From Puccinia triticina (Eukaryota; Basidiomycota; Pucciniomycetes; Pucciniales; Pucciniaceae), in contig NC_070566.1 in the NCBI RefSeq assembly GCF_026914185.1, positions 5,642,001-5,706,000 of the forward strand: a stretch of DNA of 64,000 nucleotides, in the 5' to 3' direction. The translations under genes and the position numbers were made by a program. The notes under the pieces were generated by a model. It had not been told where the DNA came from. It saw only the letters and a program-made list of their open reading frames with translations, and did no database searches. Each line of letters starts with the position of its first letter. Position 1 is the first letter of the stretch. Below are positions 13,201-24,330 of the stretch, in pieces.

Positions 13201-13968
13201 GCATCTTAATTGGCTGACAATAGATCATTTCAGCACAAGACGGGCAATATTGCACAGCTTGCGATTGCTGCCCAAACAAACCAATCTTCAATCGATCCGA
13301 TTGACGTCTGGCTAGCTTCTGGCCTGGTACTAGACGATGGCTCCCCTATAAATGCGCTCAAGTGGTGGATTCAACAAAAAAACGCTGCTAATTTGCATGG
13401 AGGACTAGTACAAATGGCTCTCGATGTCCTGAGTTGCCCAGGTGAGAATCCACAGTATAATCATTAGAATCTTGCAAATTAGATTGTTTAGCTGATTTTC
13501 TGACGTTGCAATCTAGCTACCTCAGTCGATGTCGAGCGTGCTTTTTCATTTGGATGCAACTATGTGTCAGAAAAGCGACACCATCTCAACCCAATATCTA
13601 TCACTAGGGGAATGGCGGTTTCTTTTTACTCAAAAAATAACCTGATCCAACCCGGTCTCCTCAAAAAGTGGAAGGTTGGTCTCCAGGAGGAAAAAAAGAA
13701 AAATTTTAAGGGCAAAGGGAAAGAAAAGTGATACTTTATGTACAAATTTCTTTTCATTTTTTTTACTATTGAATGATAGGAATGAACACGACAAGAATCT
13801 TTGAAATTATGGTGAAAATTTGGAGGCAGGTACCCGCGGTACCCGCCTCAAGTACCGCCGGTACCCGTCGGCGGGTGCCGTGTCCGGGTCCGGGTGTCCA
13901 ATATTGGACAGATTTGTAGCAGGTACCCGCACCCGTCGCGGGTACCCGTACCCGTTTGGCCATCTCTA
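10210..13968 (+). mobile_element. hAT DNA transposon with subterminal GGTACCCG repeats
   Basis: The left end is TAGAGATTGCCA and the right end is TGGCCATCTCTA, an imperfect inverted pair. Both ends carry clusters of GGGTACCCG/CGGGTACCC motifs (10220-10370 and 13830-13960), typical of subterminal transposase-binding repeats. A smaller element at 42912-43967 has the same ends and motifs and a perfect 8-bp duplication, which supports the hAT assignment. Here the 8-bp flanks (ATTGTAGT left, ATTAAAAT right) do not match. Confidence 0.85.
10553..13731 (+). CDS. hAT transposase (BED zinc finger, RNase-H-like, hATC), multi-exon
   Basis: Pieces of a hAT transposase follow in order. A basic, Ser-rich start begins at the ATG at 10553. 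A possible BED-type zinc region (YPCKM) lies near 10960. The catalytic-core segment VTDNASNN with WIRCYAHILNLIA lies at about 11835-11960, with a highly acidic stretch at 12000-12060. The C-terminal dimerisation region (ALKWWIQQK, then SVDVERAFSFG) spans about 13340-13560 and ends in a Lys-rich tail at TGA 13729-13731. Introns are likely near 11450-11534, 12076-12136, 12330-12392, 13170-13233 and 13441-13515. The frames near 10840-11000 do not join cleanly, so the gene may be broken there. Confidence 0.75.
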
Positions 13969-14344
13969 ATTAAAATAGACTAATTTCCCTGACTCTATCA
14001 CATGACATGTTTATAACCAATTGTCATGTGAAAGAGCTTCAGTAGAAGTCTACATAATACTTTCACGGGGTATTTTTACACGAGTAATATTACTCATTAT
14101 TGTACAACAGTTTATTTTTATGTACTTTAATTGTTTTACTAATTTTTTGTATGTAATACTATTTTTGGGCGCTTTCTGTGGCCAATTCTTAATTATACAA
14201 TTAGTACATGAAGGAATAGGAATAAGGGGGTACTTTAAGTGGGTGAACCCCCTTAATTTATGATGAGGAATCTGATTAATAATAATTATTATTTACTGAG
14301 TTATTGCAGTCTTTTGGATACTTGATGTATCTCTAAGAATGACA
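13969..14344 (-). repeat. Truncated Ty3/gypsy 3' LTR
   Basis: This is the first about 376 bp of the 991-bp LTR, on the reverse strand, starting TGTCATTC at 14344 after the polypurine tract (14345-14364). It stops where the hAT element begins. The missing LTR part is not found on the other side of the hAT element, so this is more than a simple hAT insertion. Confidence 0.85.
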
Positions 14345-14380
14345 CTTGCCCCCTCTAAAAAGGTTAAATTCTGAAATAAT

Positions 14381-17300
14381 TTAATCTTTGTGTTTAGAGT
14401 TCTTGAATCTTCTTAGATATTTATCCGCATCTTTAATGTCTTTTTCTGGTAGCCATTCATCTTCATGAATTGGGTTCCTGTATCTCACAAGATATAATTT
14501 ATCTTTCTCTCCTCTGATCTTCTTGTCTTTCAAGATCTTATGAATTTTTTTCTCCTCTGACTCTTCAAGTGGAGGTACTTCTGCTTCAGGTATTTCCTTG
14601 CGTAAAGGGAATAATTCAGCATCTGATTCATTATAGTTTTTGAGTAAGCTTACTGGGAATGTAGGATGTTTCTTTTCTAATTCTCCATATAGTTCCACTT
14701 CTACTTCATTTGGTCCATGTAATGCCTTGACTACAAATGGGCCAACAAATGCATTCCTAAGCTTCTTAGGTCCTTTAATATTAGTAAAGGTTGTAGTTGA
14801 CATTAATACTAAATCTCCTATTTTGAAGCTGGGTACTTTGTGCTTTTTGTCCCATTTTTCTTTGCTGCATTCAAATGCATTATCCATGCTTTGTTGGGCG
14901 TGTTTTATGGCTTTGTCCGGCATGTTCTTGAAGCTTGCTGCTGTGGGATGTACTTCTACCAAGTCCTTTTTCAAGCTGTCTTGTGGTAGTCTGGGGTTCC
15001 ATCCTTTCTCTAGAATAGCTGGTGTTTTTCCTGTTGATGCATGGGTTGATGTCCTGTAGGCTAGTTCTAGGGCTGGTAATAGTGTAACCCAGTCATGAGT
15101 AAATCCATCAGAGTCTTTAAATTCTAATCCATAGGCACAGAATCTCCTTAGCATGTCTTCCAAGGTTTGAATCATTCTCTCTGCTAGTCCATCTGTTTGT
15201 GGATGGTAGGCTGTTGAGAAAGAGAGTTTAGTGCCAAATAGGCGGTACAGTCCTCTCCATAGATCTGATGTAAACTTGGGATCTCTGTCACTGATGATAT
15301 GTTTGAATAGTCCTGTCCATGAAATCACTTGTTGCCAAATCATTATAGCTGTGTCCATAGCTGTATCATCTTTGTGACATGGTAGAAATATAGGTGTTTT
15401 GCTAAATCTGTCTACAATAACTAGACATGCATTATAGTTTTTCTTTCCTCCAGGTGGTAATCCTGTGACCCAGTCCATGTTAACTGTTTCCCATGGTCTA
15501 GTGGGTTCTTCTATTTTCATCATATGTGCAAACCTTTTGCCTGTTGCCTTATTTGCTCTCTGGCATCTTTCACATGTAGTGCAGTATGTTTCTACATCTT
15601 GTTGCCATGTTGGCCACCATGCTAGATTCCTTACTCTGTCTTCTGTTCTGTCTGAAGATAGGTGGCCAGATGATGTACTGTCATGGCATTCATGTAGTAG
15701 TGTGTTGATCAATACTCTGTCCATTACAGTTAATACACATGTATGTTTGGATCTGTGATAGATGATTCCTTCAAATAGGTGAAATCTTCCTTCTTGGTAT
15801 GATTTCTTCCATGCTGTATCTAATTCTGTAATCAGGTCATCATCCTTTGAATATGTTTTGGACAATATTTGTACTAGTAATGTACAATTCTTGTCTTGTT
15901 TGTAACTATTTCTGATTTTGTCAAAGAATTCATCTTCTAGTTCAGTAATGCTAATTCCCATAATTGGCAGTTCCTCTGGGTTTTCAGGCGCCCAGGCTGG
16001 ATTTTCTGGTATGTTTGGTAGGGACCATCTAGAAAGTCCATCTGCATTTTTATGCAATCTCCCTTCTTCGTGAATTATTGTCATGTTACCTCTGTACACT
16101 TGGATGGATATCTGCCATCTAAGCATATGTCTGTTAGAGGTTTTCATGTTGATGAGTGATTTAAGTGCAATACAGTCTGTAATGACATCAAACACACTTC
16201 CATCTAGATAGTAGTGGAGTTTCTCTAGAGCCCAAACTAGGCATATGCATTCTAATTGACTTGCGTCATAGTGTGCCTCAGTCTTCTTAAGTTGTCTGGA
16301 TATGAAACAAATGGGACCCTCTACTGGTTCATCGTTGATAATTTGTAGTTGGTGGAGGGCTGCTCCTAGTCCTTCCATTGAGGCATCAACATATAACACA
16401 AAAGGTTTCTTGAAATCTGGCATTAATAATAGAGGTGCTCTAGTCAGATGTTTTCTTATTTTATTAAATGCCATATGTCTTTCTGTGGTCATTTTAAAGG
16501 CAGTATCATTAGAAGCTATCTCATACAAGCTTCTGGCCATGGCTGCATAGCCTTCTAGGTGTTGTCTATAGTAGCTGGCAAACCCAAGAAAGCTTTGCAT
16601 TTCTTTTTTGTTTGTAGGTGCTGGTTTTTGTAACACTGCTGCTACTTTATTCTGGTCTATGCATAATGCTAGTCCTGAAACTACGTGTCCTAGTGCTTTG
16701 ATTTCTGCAAATCCAAAAGCACACTTCTTCAGGGAGATTTTCATATTGACATTAATTATCTTTGTAAGAACCAGTTCTATTCTGCTCATGTGGTCTCCCC
16801 AAGTCTCAGAGCATATAATTATATCATCTATGTATATAATTAGCCATCCCAGTCCGAGTTCTTCACAGAAGATGGTATTCATCATTCTTTGGAAATGTGA
16901 TGGGGCACTTTTAATTCCAAAAGGCATTCTAAGGTACTCATAAACTCCTTTATGTGTTATGATTCTCAGGTATTTTCTTGCACGTTCTGTTACTACATTC
17001 TGATGAAATCCTTTCAAAGCATCCATACTTGTAATGTATTTTGCTTTAGCTAGGTTAGTCAGAGTCTCCTGTATCCTTGGTATAGGATATCTGTCTGGGA
17101 CTGTGTATATGTTCAGTGCACGGAAATCTCCTACCATGCGTGATTTACCATTGTGGTAGGTTATAATTACTGGTGTGGTTATTTCCACTTCTTCATTATG
17201 CCCTACTTTTCTAAGGACATTAAGTCTTACCAGCTCATCCAAGTGTTTTGCAAGCTCTTCTCTTGCTTTGGGGCTTGCTGGGTAGGCTGGTCTCCTTAGC

Positions 17301-19597
17301 AAAGGTGGGTAGGGGCGCTCTATGTTTAATGTAATGTCTACTTCGTGGCCTATGACTGCCCCTAGTGGCTCCTTGTCTGATCCAAATGCAGTCTTGTTCC
17401 TATACAGCATGTTGCGTAACTGTAGTAGTTGATCTACGCTCAGTTTATCATTAAAATTAGCTTCTGCTAGTTGTTCTCTTACAAATCTTTCTTTTTCTTC
17501 ATCCTGTATTTCTACTTGTTTCACAGGTAAAGGCTCTTTGGATTTAAATAGGAATTTCTTCTTTTTATTGTCATTCCCAATAGTGAAGTATCTTTCTCTG
17601 CTATTGGTTATGTCAAAGCCATAGATATTTAAGTAGTCATTTACTAGTATGACATGTTTGCTCACTGCATCCTCTATTACAATGCATTCAACTGTCATTC
17701 TGACTGATCCTGTTGGGTGAGGGATTATTATGAGGCATTCAAATACTCCTATTGGTTTCATGGTACTACTGGCACTGTTTATTCTTACTTTTCCTAGTGG
17801 TAGAAGAATATCCTTGTAGTCTGGGCATAATTTTGTCAAGTATGTCTCAGGTACTACTGAGCAATATGCACCACTGTCAAGTAGCATTTCTGCTTCTCTA
17901 CCATTAAACAGTATATGTGTAATGTTGGTTTTACCAGCTGTGTAGCCTTTCCCTCTTGTAGGTTTAGTTTTAATCAGTCTAGCTTCTTGGATATTTCCTA
18001 TAGGTTGTCCAGGCTGCCATGCTTGTGGTAAATTATGCTCTGTTTCAGCTTCAGCCACTTCTATGTCTATGTTAATCATGTTACAAGACCATGATGAGAC
18101 TGAAGACCCATCATCATGTGTTTCCTCTGTGTCTGATTGAGTTTTCTCTTCTGCTGTTTCTTCTGCCTCTATTTCAACATTGTTAATGTTTTTCTTTGGC
18201 TGGGGGCAGTTTGGTGAAGTATGTCCCATTTTACCACAGTTGTAGCATTTCTTATCTTTCTGATAACTCTGGTCTTTTGAAGAGGATGGTTTTTTCTCCT
18301 CTGTTTTCTCAGTCTTATCTCCTTGGTATTTGGGCTTATATCTTCTGCCAATGCGTGTACGTGTAGTTATGTCTTCTAAAGTGTTAACAATATCTTCAGT
18401 ACTTGCATTATAGGGTAGTCTACTTTTAATGGCGTGCTCTAGATCCCCTCCACATTTCTTGAGGATTCTTAGGTGGACTTCATTGTCTGTTAAATTGGGC
18501 CAAATGGCTTTCAATCTATCTTTCTGAGTTATTACCCATTTAAGTGGATTGTCCTTTTCAATATCAAAGGTGCTCTCATCAAATTTATTTTCAATTTTGA
18601 AGCGCCATGCTGGGCTTCCCCATTTACTATTAATTTGTTCTTTCCACCATTCCCAAGATTGTTTGCCATTTGCTGAGCGTAGGTCTGTGAACCAGCGCTT
18701 GGCACAACCCTTGAAAAGACTGTTAAGTCTTCCAGTAATTGAGGAATCACTCAGTTCAAAATCTTCTTGGTACAGATCAATTGTTTTAATGAAGTCTAAG
18801 TGATCATATTCTCCTTCTCCTCTAAATGATGGCCAATCTTTAACTCTAGGTACATCTTTAGAGTTGTCTCTCATAGTTTGGATACTAGGATTATATGATT
18901 GTTCTTTGAAGAATGGTGTTGGTGGGACTGTGTACTCCTTTCTCAAGGGTGTTTCCTCTCCTGCCATTCTTCTGAAAAGATTGCTAGATTGGTGTGGCGG
19001 TACATCTTTTACTCCTTGTTTGTATGGTGTCTGAACTTGGGGTTGCACTTGTATATTATTGCCAATTTTTTGTGCTATGTTGTCCATGTTGGCCATAAGT
19101 TTACTCTGCATTTCATCAAACTTATTGTTAATTTTTATGATTTCATCTGCCATACTATCACTGTTATGTATGATAAGTTGTTCCAATTTATCAACTTTGT
19201 CCATTATCTCAAGTATGTTTTCATCTTGAGTTTCACGGTTTTCTGACTCATGCTCACTATCTATTTTTAATTGGTCCAATTTACTGGTAATATCCAATCT
19301 GTTAATATCAGTATGTATTGCATTTAATTTGGCAATTACTGTAGTTTCTTTAGCATTTGTCTGTATTTCTGTAGTAACTTTTTGTAATTTATTATTATAG
19401 TCTACAAGTCCTAATTTAACATTGCTTATTTGTTGTATGATTCCTGTGGTTTTCTTAACCTCTGGTACAATGTTTTTAATATCTTTAGCGCTTTCTACCG
19501 CATTTTCTGCTAGGTTCTTAATTTTAAAAGCGCCATCATGTACATTAAGGTGGATAGCATTGATTTTACTATCAATGTGTTCAATATTTTTAATCAA
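14381..19597 (-). CDS. Ty3/gypsy Gag-Pol polyprotein, intact frame of 1738 codons
   Basis: One uninterrupted frame encodes a complete chromovirus-like polyprotein. Approximate residues: coiled-coil-rich N-terminus 1-200; retrotransposon Gag core ([17 protein letters not shown]) near 255-350; CCHC knuckle [14 protein letters not shown] at about 449-462; protease DSGA near 572; RT with [10 protein letters not shown] near 857 and YIDD near 923; RNase H YVDAS near 1068; integrase HHCC about 1305-1350, core DWVTG near 1375, SDRDPKF near 1440 and the catalytic E near 1472; chromodomain-like end about 1690-1738. The frame is open upstream to a TAA near 19677, so the N-terminus is uncertain (19595-19597 is TTG). 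This is the best-preserved polyprotein of its family here and may still be active, though its 3' LTR is truncated. Confidence 0.93.
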   Translation of the reverse strand: MIKNIEHIDSKINAIHLNVHDGAFKIKNLAENAVESAKDIKNIVPEVKKTTGIIQQISNVKLGLVDYNNKLQKVTTEIQTNAKETTVIAKLNAIHTDINRLDITSKLDQLKIDSEHESENRETQDENILEIMDKVDKLEQLIIHNSDSMADEIIKINNKFDEMQSKLMANMDNIAQKIGNNIQVQPQVQTPYKQGVKDVPPHQSSNLFRRMAGEETPLRKEYTVPPTPFFKEQSYNPSIQTMRDNSKDVPRVKDWPSFRGEGEYDHLDFIKTIDLYQEDFELSDSSITGRLNSLFKGCAKRWFTDLRSANGKQSWEWWKEQINSKWGSPAWRFKIENKFDESTFDIEKDNPLKWVITQKDRLKAIWPNLTDNEVHLRILKKCGGDLEHAIKSRLPYNASTEDIVNTLEDITTRTRIGRRYKPKYQGDKTEKTEEKKPSSSKDQSYQKDKKCYNCGKMGHTSPNCPQPKKNINNVEIEAEETAEEKTQSDTEETHDDGSSVSSWSCNMINIDIEVAEAETEHNLPQAWQPGQPIGNIQEARLIKTKPTRGKGYTAGKTNITHILFNGREAEMLLDSGAYCSVVPETYLTKLCPDYKDILLPLGKVRINSASSTMKPIGVFECLIIIPHPTGSVRMTVECIVIEDAVSKHVILVNDYLNIYGFDITNSRERYFTIGNDNKKKKFLFKSKEPLPVKQVEIQDEEKERFVREQLAEANFNDKLSVDQLLQLRNMLYRNKTAFGSDKEPLGAVIGHEVDITLNIERPYPPLLRRPAYPASPKAREELAKHLDELVRLNVLRKVGHNEEVEITTPVIITYHNGKSRMVGDFRALNIYTVPDRYPIPRIQETLTNLAKAKYITSMDALKGFHQNVVTERARKYLRIITHKGVYEYLRMPFGIKSAPSHFQRMMNTIFCEELGLGWLIIYIDDIIICSETWGDHMSRIELVLTKIINVNMKISLKKCAFGFAEIKALGHVVSGLALCIDQNKVAAVLQKPAPTNKKEMQSFLGFASYYRQHLEGYAAMARSLYEIASNDTAFKMTTERHMAFNKIRKHLTRAPLLLMPDFKKPFVLYVDASMEGLGAALHQLQIINDEPVEGPICFISRQLKKTEAHYDASQLECICLVWALEKLHYYLDGSVFDVITDCIALKSLINMKTSNRHMLRWQISIQVYRGNMTIIHEEGRLHKNADGLSRWSLPNIPENPAWAPENPEELPIMGISITELEDEFFDKIRNSYKQDKNCTLLVQILSKTYSKDDDLITELDTAWKKSYQEGRFHLFEGIIYHRSKHTCVLTVMDRVLINTLLHECHDSTSSGHLSSDRTEDRVRNLAWWPTWQQDVETYCTTCERCQRANKATGKRFAHMMKIEEPTRPWETVNMDWVTGLPPGGKKNYNACLVIVDRFSKTPIFLPCHKDDTAMDTAIMIWQQVISWTGLFKHIISDRDPKFTSDLWRGLYRLFGTKLSFSTAYHPQTDGLAERMIQTLEDMLRRFCAYGLEFKDSDGFTHDWVTLLPALELAYRTSTHASTGKTPAILEKGWNPRLPQDSLKKDLVEVHPTAASFKNMPDKAIKHAQQSMDNAFECSKEKWDKKHKVPSFKIGDLVLMSTTTFTNIKGPKKLRNAFVGPFVVKALHGPNEVEVELYGELEKKHPTFPVSLLKNYNESDAELFPLRKEIPEAEVPPLEESEEKKIHKILKDKKIRGEKDKLYLVRYRNPIHEDEWLPEKDIKDADKYLRRFKNSKHKD

Positions 19598-19896
19598 AAT
19601 CTGATTAAAAAATTCTTCAACTCTTGTTAGAGGCTCATTTGGGTCAATAAGTTCTTCGAGTTTTTGTTTGTTACTTTATTTTGTCTCTTTAGGTTGTTTC
19701 TCACTGTTTTCCTGCTTATTTAAGCGTTGAACTTCTTGGCGCACTGTTTTAGTCTTTTGTTTAGAAATAAAGTTGATTTCTCAAACTTTGGCACTCGGTT
19801 GACTAATAACAATAATATTATGATTGTGTTGTTCACTCTCGTGTGGATAGGACTTGATAACGGGCTCTTTAGCAGATGGAATAAAAGACTCTTTAG

Positions 19897-20484
19897 CAGC
19901 GGTGGGCAGATACGTTACCCATCTGGGTAACGCTGCCCGTAACGTAACTAATTACGTTACGTTATCGCCTAGTTACGGATAACTGGGGGAGCGAGTACGT
20001 TACCCAATTCAAATATGGGGGTAACGCAGGACCAGTTACGATAACGGGTATCGTAACTGTACTACTTATTCGTTATCCAGTGCCTTGAACAATGTGATAT
20101 AGTCGAGTCAGCAGGGGTCAGTCTGGTGCCTGCTGCCTCTGCTGCGCTCCGCGCGTTCAATTCCCCGCTTTGTCGCTCATTCATCAAGGTTTTTTGGACC
20201 CCGGTTCCCGCCAGGACCATAAAAGCGCTGTATTTTAAGTTACGGGTATCGTAACACGCCAAATTTAAGTTACGGGTGCAGTAATCACCACACCGGTACG
20301 TTATTGGGGCTGTAAAAACTGGCATAGGAAATTTAGTTACAGTACGTTACTTTACTTGCATAGTGGGGTTACGTTATCCAAAATGAAGCAAATTGGATAT
20401 TCAAAAAAGTTACGGTATCCAAAATGACCACCGTAACGTACCGTAGCGTACCGTAACGTACCGTAACGTATCTGCCCACCGCTG
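19897..20484. mobile_element. 588-bp MITE with perfect TIRs, hAT-like
   Basis: The ends are CAGCGGTGGGCAGATACG and its exact reverse complement. The element is flanked by the 7-bp direct repeat TCTTTAG (19890-19896 and 20485-20491). It interrupts the spacer between ORF1 and Gag-Pol of the gypsy element, within imperfect repeats of CTCTTTAGCAGATGGAATA. The interior has no real gene and is packed with GTAACGTA/TACGTTAC motifs in both orientations, densest at 20430-20475. The CAGxG start and 7-8 bp duplication suggest hAT. Confidence 0.85.
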
Positions 20485-20683
20485 TCTTTAGCATATGAGA
20501 TGACATGTTCTTTAGCAGATGGAATAACAGGATCTTTAGTGGTCGGTAAGGCAGGTTTAGGCAATGCTACGAGATCAGTTTGTAAGACAGGTTCAGACGA
20601 CAGGACATGATGAGACGATATAACAGGCTCCTTGTTATGAAAAGATTTGGATGAAGAGGCAATAGAATGGTTAGCGTATTGGT

Positions 20684-21283
20684 CTACTCCTCAATGGCGT
20701 CCTTGACTTCCATCTTGAACGTCTCCTTCCACTTGTTCGAGCCGCTCTTTGGTTTCCGTTCGTACGGTTTCAAGCCCAATGCTTTCGGGTTGGAGCGGTC
20801 GATCTTTGGAATCTTGTACGGTTTCTTTTTCTCGGTCTCTTTGTTTACCTTTATGTCCTTCTTGTTGTTTTCAAGGACCTTGATGTGTTTGTGCTCCGTG
20901 TACGGGTTCCACCGTCCGAGTGTTTTGCCAATATCTCCTTCCACGGGAGGAATTTCTGGACTACCCGGAACGACGAGATCGCCTGCTTGAGGTATGATTT
21001 GAGTAAATCCATCTAGTCGTAGTTCTTGGCGTTCAGGTAGGCGGCCTTTGTCGCTTTGAATATCGCTATGGCGTCCTCCTACGCTTTGCTGAGGACTGGG
21101 GCCGAGCGATGTTAGTATGCTGTCGTCGGCGTTAGTATGCTTAGAGGGTGTGTCGACTAACCTCGAGGGGGTTCCTTGGTTATGACTTCGAGCTCGTCCT
21201 CCTTGGGCTGTTCCCCTTCCTCGACCTCTTTTGGTGGGGGGAGGGTTTGATGCGTGGTCCTTTCCTGATCTGGTTCCAACCAT
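20684..21283 (-). CDS. Extra ORF upstream of Gag-Pol in the Ty3/gypsy element (ORF1)
   Basis: A 199-codon frame from an ATG (21283) encodes a basic, Lys/Arg/Pro-rich protein starting MVGTRSGKDHASNPPPTKRG and ending KDAIEE. A diverged copy of the same frame occurs in the neighbouring element (about 23153-23753), with the same start and the same conserved stop, so it is a real element gene. The second copy also shows a conserved core (GWNPYTERKHIKVLE, KWKETFKM). A true Gag core and zinc knuckle are in the downstream polyprotein, so this is an additional product. Possible roles include nucleic-acid binding, but I recognise no domain. Confidence 0.6.
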   Translation of the reverse strand: MVGTRSGKDHASNPPPTKRGRGRGTAQGGRARSHNQGTPSRLVDTPSKHTNADDSILTSLGPSPQQSVGGRHSDIQSDKGRLPERQELRLDGFTQIIPQAGDLVVPGSPEIPPVEGDIGKTLGRWNPYTEHKHIKVLENNKKDIKVNKETEKKKPYKIPKIDRSNPKALGLKPYERKPKSGSNKWKETFKMEVKDAIEE

Positions 21284-21369
21284 GTTTGGGAAAGTATTTA
21301 TTAGTTTTTAGGAAATTTTGTTAGTTTTTAATAGACTGTTTCTAAATTTTTACTAGCCTTCTAAGAGTT

Positions 21370-21588
21370 TCAGTGCCGCGGCCTTTGGGTCGAACTGTTG
21401 TTCGATGATTCTGGCGGGCAGCGTAGCCGGGTGCGGTCGTTTCCTCTCTTGAAGAAGCCCGGCGTGAGTGAGGCGGTGCGTTTGGCTTTCTTCTCCGGTT
21501 TATCGGAAATCGTGGTTTTTGGATCAGCGGATCTGGTAGAATCCGGGTAGTTATCAACTAGTTTAGCGGCTGGCACGGGAGCAGACAC
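21370..21588 (-). CDS. Short leader ORF of the Ty3/gypsy element
   Basis: This frame begins MSAPVPAAKLVDN, and a sister copy (23789-24055, MSAPVPAAKPANN) has the same start. The two copies stay alignable (SADPKT, TPGFF/PPGFF) but shift frame differently afterwards. It may be a first exon spliced to ORF1: the sister copy has a GTAAAA after LKLLK. Function unknown. Confidence 0.4.
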   Translation of the reverse strand: MSAPVPAAKLVDNYPDSTRSADPKTTISDKPEKKAKRTASLTPGFFKRGNDRTRLRCPPESSNNSSTQRPRH

Positions 21589-21856
21589 TAAAGTCGGAGT
21601 AAAGGGATAAAATGGCAGAAATATGTTTTTAACGGTTTAGTTTATGTACTTTTTGTGTATATTTTACTGGTTTTATCTCTAATGCGCAATAAGTCAAAAA
21701 CAAGGAAAAAAATTGTACTTGTTTAGTGGATTTAATTGGTTTTTATGTAAAAACTGGAGTTCTGACGGCAAAATTATGGGGATGATTGCTAAAAATAAGG
21801 AAAAAACTCTGCAAAAAGTCAGTTTTATCCTTGACAGGTACTCTGGGTAAAAAAAA

Positions 21857-21874
21857 CACGATGAGGCCCCCAAA
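21857..21874 (-). other. Candidate tRNA primer-binding site
   Basis: Directly after the 5' LTR, the reverse strand reads TTTGGGGGCCTCATCGTG. The TGG two bases in fits pairing with a tRNA CCA end. The same bases follow the other LTR at 24313-24330. The matching tRNA was not identified. Confidence 0.5.
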
Positions 21875-22865
21875 TGACAGCTCTGTTTATGAAGCTTAGG
21901 GCAAAAACCCGTCAAAATAAGGGTTTTTAGCCCTAGCACTATAACTGTGCTGATGTGAACACTGGTAATTTAAATTACCAAGCTTGTGACGTGGCTAATA
22001 TGGCCACTACAAGGGTTTTAACACTCTGTAACAGAGGAGGAATTAATTATGTAATTAATAATATGTAATTATTAATTACAGGGAATTAATTTGGCGTAAA
22101 AGTAGGTGGTAAGCACTTAAACTGATTGGCTGCTTGACAGAGGTGGTGGTCTTACTGCAACTACTTATAAGGATAAAGCTTTAAATATACTAATAAGAGA
22201 TTTTTGATGATTTAAAGGGTTTAATCCAGTGGATTTTACGTGCTGGGGATGGTTTATAAGGAAAAGTGGCTACAAATGTAGCAGAGGAGAATATTTATGG
22301 CAAACTTACAGTTTATGGGCAGTGAATGGTCTGGGGGATCTTTTCCTGAGGACCAAATAGGCCTCTATTTATAGAGGGGACTTCAGTGGGCGTAAACACT
22401 GAGTCCTTTTCTCCCTATGGGAGTATCCAGGGCTGTAGCCTTGAAAAGGGCTTGGCTGTGGGTATTTTAATTTTATTAAAATAGACTAATTTCCCTGACT
22501 CTGTCACATGACATGTTTATAACCAATTGTCATGTGAAAGAGCTTCAGTAGAAGTCTACATAATACTTTCACGGGGTATTTTTACACGAGTAATATTACT
22601 CATTATTGTACAACAGTTTATTTTTATGTACTTTAATTGTTTTACTAATTTTTTGTATGTAATACTATTTTTGGGCGCTTTCTGTGGCCAATTCTTAATT
22701 ATACAATTAGTACATGAAGGAATAGGAATAAGGGGGTACTTTAAGTGGGTGACCCCCCTTAATTTATGATGAGGAATCTGATTCTGCATTAATAATTTAA
22801 TAATTATTATTATTTACTGAGTTATTGCAGTCTTTTGGATACTTGATGTATCTCTAAGGCTGACA
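21875..22865 (-). repeat. Ty3/gypsy 5' LTR, full length (991 bp)
   Basis: On the reverse strand it runs from TGTCAGCC (22865) to AGCTGTCA (21875). It is the 5' LTR of the intact Gag-Pol copy. On the right it abuts gag-region sequence of a further copy with no polypurine tract between, so it is not that copy's own 3' LTR. Confidence 0.88.
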
Positions 22866-24330
22866 ATTTACTTCACTACTATCAACATTAATATTATGTT
22901 TTTTGGTTACTCGCGTATAAGACTTTGTAATAGGTACTTTAGCAGATTGTAAGGCAGTCTCTTTAACAGGTTGTATAACAGGCTCTTTAGAAGACGTTGG
23001 GACTGGATCTCTTTCAGATAGTAATGTGGGCTCGTATGATAAGACAATATCAGATTCTAAGGCAGGTTCAGTATTGGACGGTAATACGGGCTCGGCATTA
23101 TGAAACAAGATAAAGGTCGAGGCGATAATGTTGGGCTTGTTAGTTATATGGCCTACTCTTCGATGGCGTCCTTGGCTTTTATCAGGACTCGGGCCATCTT
23201 AAATGTTTCCTTCCACTTGTTTGCGCTGCTTTTCGGCTTCCGTTCGTACGGTTTTGAGCCCGATGCCTTTGGCTTGGAGCGGTCAATCTTTGGGATCTTG
23301 TAGAACTTCTTTGGATTGCACTCGCTGCTTTCCTTTGTTGATTTCTTGTTGTCCTCAAGCACTTTGATGTGCTTGCGTTCTGTGTAAGGGTTCCAGCCGT
23401 CCGAGTGATTTGCTAGGATCTCCTTCCACGGTAGGAATTTCTGGACGACCCTGAACGACGAGATGACTTGCTTGAGGAGCTCCATCTCGTCGTAATTCTT
23501 GGCGTTCAAGTAAGCGGCTTTCGTTGCTTTGAATATCGCTATTGCGTCCTCTTGCGCTTTGTTGAGGACTAGGACCGAGCGATGTTAATATAGAATCTTC
23601 GGCGTTAGTATACTTAGACGGTGTGTCAACTAACCTCGAGGGGGTACCTTTACTACTACCTCTAGTTTGTCCTCCTTGGCCTTGCCTTCCTCGACCTCTT
23701 TTGGTGGGGGGAGGGTTTGCTGAGTGGTCCTTTCCTGATCTGGTATCGACCATATTGGAAAGAGTAGTCAGTTAGGTTGTTGTTTGTTTTATATCTCGGT
23801 TAGGTGGGTGAAAGTTTTACCTTTGAGTAATTTGAGCGCCGCGGCTTTTGGGTCGAATTGCTTTTCAATTATCCTAGCGGGTAGCGTTGCCGGGTGAGGT
23901 TGTCGTCGCTCCTGGTATGGGCTAAGGAAGAAGCCGGGCGGGAGAGACTCAGTGCGTTTAGCTTGTCTCTTCTCGGTTGCGGTTTTCGGATCGGCGGATT
24001 TCGTTGTATCCGGTTGGTTATTGGCTGGTTTAGCGGCTGGCACGGGAGCAGACACTACAGTCGAAATATAGAGATAAAATGGCAGAAATATATTTTTGAC
24101 AGTTTAGTTTTATGTATTTTTATATGTATTTTATTGTTTTTTATCTCTATTGCACAATATGTCAGAAACAAGAAAAAAAACTTGTACTTGTTTAGTGGAT
24201 TTAATTGGTTTTTATGTAAAACTGAAGTACTGACGGCAAAAATATGGGGATAATTGCTAAAAATAAGGAAAAAAATCAGTTTTATCCTTGACAGGTACTC
24301 TGGGTAAAAAAACACGATGAGGCCCCCAAA
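22866..24330 (-). pseudogene. Leader and ORF1 region of a second reverse-strand Ty3/gypsy element
   Basis: It holds the primer-binding site, the short leader ORF (23789-24055) and ORF1 in two frames (23355-23753 and 23153-23509), with a frameshift relative to the first copy. The last part continues into the EPVI..KE-like repeats that follow ORF1 in the other element. It ends abruptly at 22866 against the LTR of the Gag-Pol copy. Pol is absent. The simplest reading is that the Gag-Pol element inserted into this one and the remaining part was later lost. Confidence 0.75.

Noticed and set aside
14640..16943. Forward ORFs of 80-139 codons
   Set aside because: They are antisense to the intact Gag-Pol frame at 14381-19597.
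20062..20325. 87-codon reverse ORF
   Set aside because: It lies wholly within the 588-bp MITE and has no recognisable motif.
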